NCBI GenBank assembly: GCA_023399215.1 | Contig: JAEWQJ010000023.1 | Span: forward strand, 1 to 64,000 | Reading direction: 5' to 3' | Source: Methanobacteriota archaeon | GTDB taxonomy: Archaea > Halobacteriota > Methanosarcinia > Methanosarcinales > Methanosarcinaceae | Length of the DNA stretch: 64,000 nucleotides | In this document: in pieces, positions 62,544-64,000 of the stretch | Position numbering within the stretch: the stretch's first letter is position 1 | How the letters are laid out: every line of letters starts with the position of its first letter | Notes under the pieces: model-generated | The model's input: the letters and a program-made list of their open reading frames with translations, nothing else | The model's database searches: none | Told to the model about the DNA's origin: nothing | Translations under genes and position numbers: made by a program

Positions 62544-62627
62544 TATCAGTTATTTCAGTATCAGTTATCTAAATATCAGTTATTTCAATATCAGTTATCT
62601 AAATATCAGTTATCTAAATATCAGTTT
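62544..62627. repeat. 15-bp tandem repeat, five and a half copies
   Basis: TATCAGTTATCTAAA/TATCAGTTATTTCAG units with a 15-base period behind the broken HD gene. Confidence 0.85.
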
Positions 62628-62640
62628 GAAATTTTTGGTT

Positions 62641-62862
62641 TTATATTCCTTTTCTGCCTTTCTTAAACAAGAAAATATACAGGATGGGTAAAATGCCTGC
62701 AGTATTCAAAACGAGTATAGCGATAAACCAGTATTTCTGAGATTCCCGTGCTGCCTTCCATAAAGCGATACCTTTCCAGACAAGCTCCCAAAGTACCAGA
62801 ACGAAGATAAAGGACAGATATTGCGGATTTGTTTGAAGCGAAAGAAAAGAAGTGTCTACCAT
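62641..62862 (-). CDS. DUF5652-type small membrane protein
   Basis: A 73-residue protein with two hydrophobic helices (about 16-34 and 44-66). The WELVWKGIALWKAARESQK and WFIAILVLNTAGILPILY blocks are those of the DUF5652 family, of unknown function, common in archaea and Patescibacteria. The ATG at 62862 is preceded by GAGAGGG, a usable ribosome site. Confidence 0.7.
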   Translation of the reverse strand: MVDTSFLSLQTNPQYLSFIFVLVLWELVWKGIALWKAARESQKYWFIAILVLNTAGILPILYIFLFKKGRKGI

Positions 62863-63133
62863 TTTCCCTCTCTATAATTTTTCCTTTATAACAATATTAT
62901 ATTAAAAGTTAAATAACTTCGTACATCAGGATTGTTATTATTACAGTTTCAACTAAAAAATGACGGACTTGCTAGCTTGAAAAACTCTCTCTTAACAAAA
63001 GCTTGATCTGAGTTCTTATTATAGCTTCCTTTTAACTTCTTTATTTCGAAAAGTCTTGAATTTCTTTTTCTATTATCTGCCTTTTTATGCTTTCGCTCTT
63101 TATAACTCTTTTTTATACTGTATCTACTTCTTT
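62863..63133. other. Intergenic spacer
   Basis: AT-rich. The TTCTTTTT tracts at 63055-63140 follow the stop of the ATPase gene only in part, and a T-rich minus-strand terminator is not obvious. Confidence 0.3.
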
Positions 63134-64000
63134 TTATACTGCGTCAAGGTCTACAGCCCTGGTTTCAGGGAAACTTTCCACAAGCATCTGTACAGTTTCG
63201 GGATGACAAGTAAAATAAAAGATCTGGTTGTCTGATGCAAGGTCCTTTATGGCTTCACAGGTGCTTTTGCAGCGTTCAGGGTCAAAATTTACCAGCACGT
63301 CATCAAAAACAATCGGAAGAGATTCCGAATGCCTGCCGAATTCCCTGATGAAACCGAAGCGCAGAGAGAGATAAAGCTGTTCAGCCGTTCCCCGACTGAG
63401 TTCCTGAATGCTCTTCTGACGTCCGTTCCGGTCTTCAACATAGATTTCGGTAGAGTTGAGCGGGGAATAAATCCTCGTGTACCTGCCTCCGGTAATTTTT
63501 GAGAAAAAGGTCTGGGCTTCCACAATAACTGCAGGCTGTCTTTCCTTTTCATAGACTTTGACGGCTTTAGCAAGGATCTCACGAGCTAAAACCAGAGAAG
63601 TCCAGTCCCTTGACTTTTCGTGAAGTTCTTCCAGCAGGCTTTCCTGCATTACCCTTGTCAGAGAACCTTCACTTCCGCGTTCGAGCTGTTCAATCTGGTT
63701 TCGTATCGCTCCGCGCCTGTCTATATTATCTGAAATTTCCTGTTCCAGTGTATTCAGGCATTCCTCCAGCCTGCGATTTTCTTCTTTCAGGCCTGAGGGA
63801 TCAGAAGCTTGCAGTTCTTCTACGAAAAGCCTGTACTCTTCGTCACTTCCGGAAATCCTCCAGATCTGCTGTTCAGCTTCTTTTTTCCTGTTTTCTAGCT
63901 CGGTTCGTTGAGCCCAGAGACTGGCGTTTTCATAAAATTCTTCTTCCGTCTCTGCAGAACCGGAATCAAGAAGAACGGCAAGCTCTTTTGAAGCTTCTTT
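63134..64000 (-). CDS. SMC/Rad50-like ATPase (YhaN type), C-terminal part, cut by the window edge
   Basis: The frame is open from the window edge to the stop at 63134, so at least 288 residues of a larger protein are seen. The N-terminal half of this part is coiled coil (EENRRLEECLNTLEQEISDN and similar). The ATPase C-lobe has the ABC-type signature LSRGTAEQLYLSLRFG, Walker B LPIVFDDVLVNFDPER, and the His switch FTCHPETV. YhaN-like ATPases work with a YhaM/SbcD-like nuclease in DNA end processing; its partner would lie downstream of the window edge on this strand's upstream side. Confidence 0.85.
   Translation of the reverse strand, partial: KEASKELAVLLDSGSAETEEEFYENASLWAQRTELENRKKEAEQQIWRISGSDEEYRLFVEELQASDPSGLKEENRRLEECLNTLEQEISDNIDRRGAIRNQIEQLERGSEGSLTRVMQESLLEELHEKSRDWTSLVLAREILAKAVKVYEKERQPAVIVEAQTFFSKITGGRYTRIYSPLNSTEIYVEDRNGRQKSIQELSRGTAEQLYLSLRFGFIREFGRHSESLPIVFDDVLVNFDPERCKSTCEAIKDLASDNQIFYFTCHPETVQMLVESFPETRAVDLDAV

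Noticed and set aside
1..64000. tRNA or rRNA genes
   Set aside because: I looked for the GGTTCGAATCC-type T-arm and CCA-compatible acceptor stems in the spacers on both strands and saw none I could defend; a tRNA scan would settle it.

Overview
The window is a piece of a methanogenic archaeon's chromosome, almost certainly genus Methanosarcina. The evidence is a phosphotransacetylase/acetate kinase pair of the Methanosarcina type, two membrane-bound methanophenazine-reducing [NiFe] hydrogenase operons with cytochrome b subunits, a hypCDABE maturation operon, S-layer-type duplicated domains, an extra TATA-binding protein, archaeal KEOPS and MiaB-like tRNA genes, and long AT-rich spacers full of short tandem repeats. 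The species cannot be fixed from sequence alone. Product names rest on recognised motifs and remembered families; no search was run.

Layout. 0-12 kb: a small ferredoxin with one cysteine missing, two tandemly duplicated YVTN beta-propeller surface proteins, two three-domain S-layer-like secreted proteins, then a minus-strand operon of a membrane-anchored winged-helix regulator, a beta-sandwich secreted protein and a HEAT-repeat lipoprotein. 12.6-16.9 kb: acetate metabolism (ADP-forming acyl-CoA synthetase beta subunit, ackA, pta, and a divergent iron-sulfur flavoprotein). 17-19 kb: ClC chloride channel with CBS domains. 19-29.3 kb: accessory region with two related NACHT-HEAT STAND ATPases around an endonuclease/exonuclease/phosphatase-family gene, a truncated and an intact cupin bracketing an extra TBP, a frameshifted methyltransferase-like remnant, and a repeat-rich membrane protein. 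30.5-35 kb: a metallocluster-related group of two MinD-like ATPases with ferredoxin inserts, a cation-efflux protein fused to a NifX-like domain, and two free NifX-like proteins. 35.6-42.2 kb: MiaB-like methylthiotransferase, class II fructose-1,6-bisphosphatase, a glutamine amidotransferase, an unknown membrane protein and KEOPS subunit Cgi121. 42.2-59 kb: energy conservation region with a small secreted repeat protein, vhxGAC-like operon, vhtGACD operon and divergent hypCDABE. 59-64 kb: small unknowns, a gamma-class carbonic anhydrase-like protein, a broken HD-domain gene, a DUF5652-type protein and the C-terminal part of an SMC/YhaN-like ATPase that runs off the window.

How it fits together. 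Vht would oxidise or produce H2 at the outer membrane face, passing electrons through heme b to methanophenazine. HypA-E build its NiFe centre and VhtD clips the large subunit. Pta and AckA activate acetate for aceticlastic growth. The vhx copy lacks both the protease gene and one cysteine of the proximal cluster, so it is probably defective or altered. The most interesting accessory material is the paired NACHT-HEAT locus, a candidate defence or signalling island. Two non-autonomous transposon-like elements with perfect target-site duplications were found by reading spacers (6670-6797 and 42240-42358).
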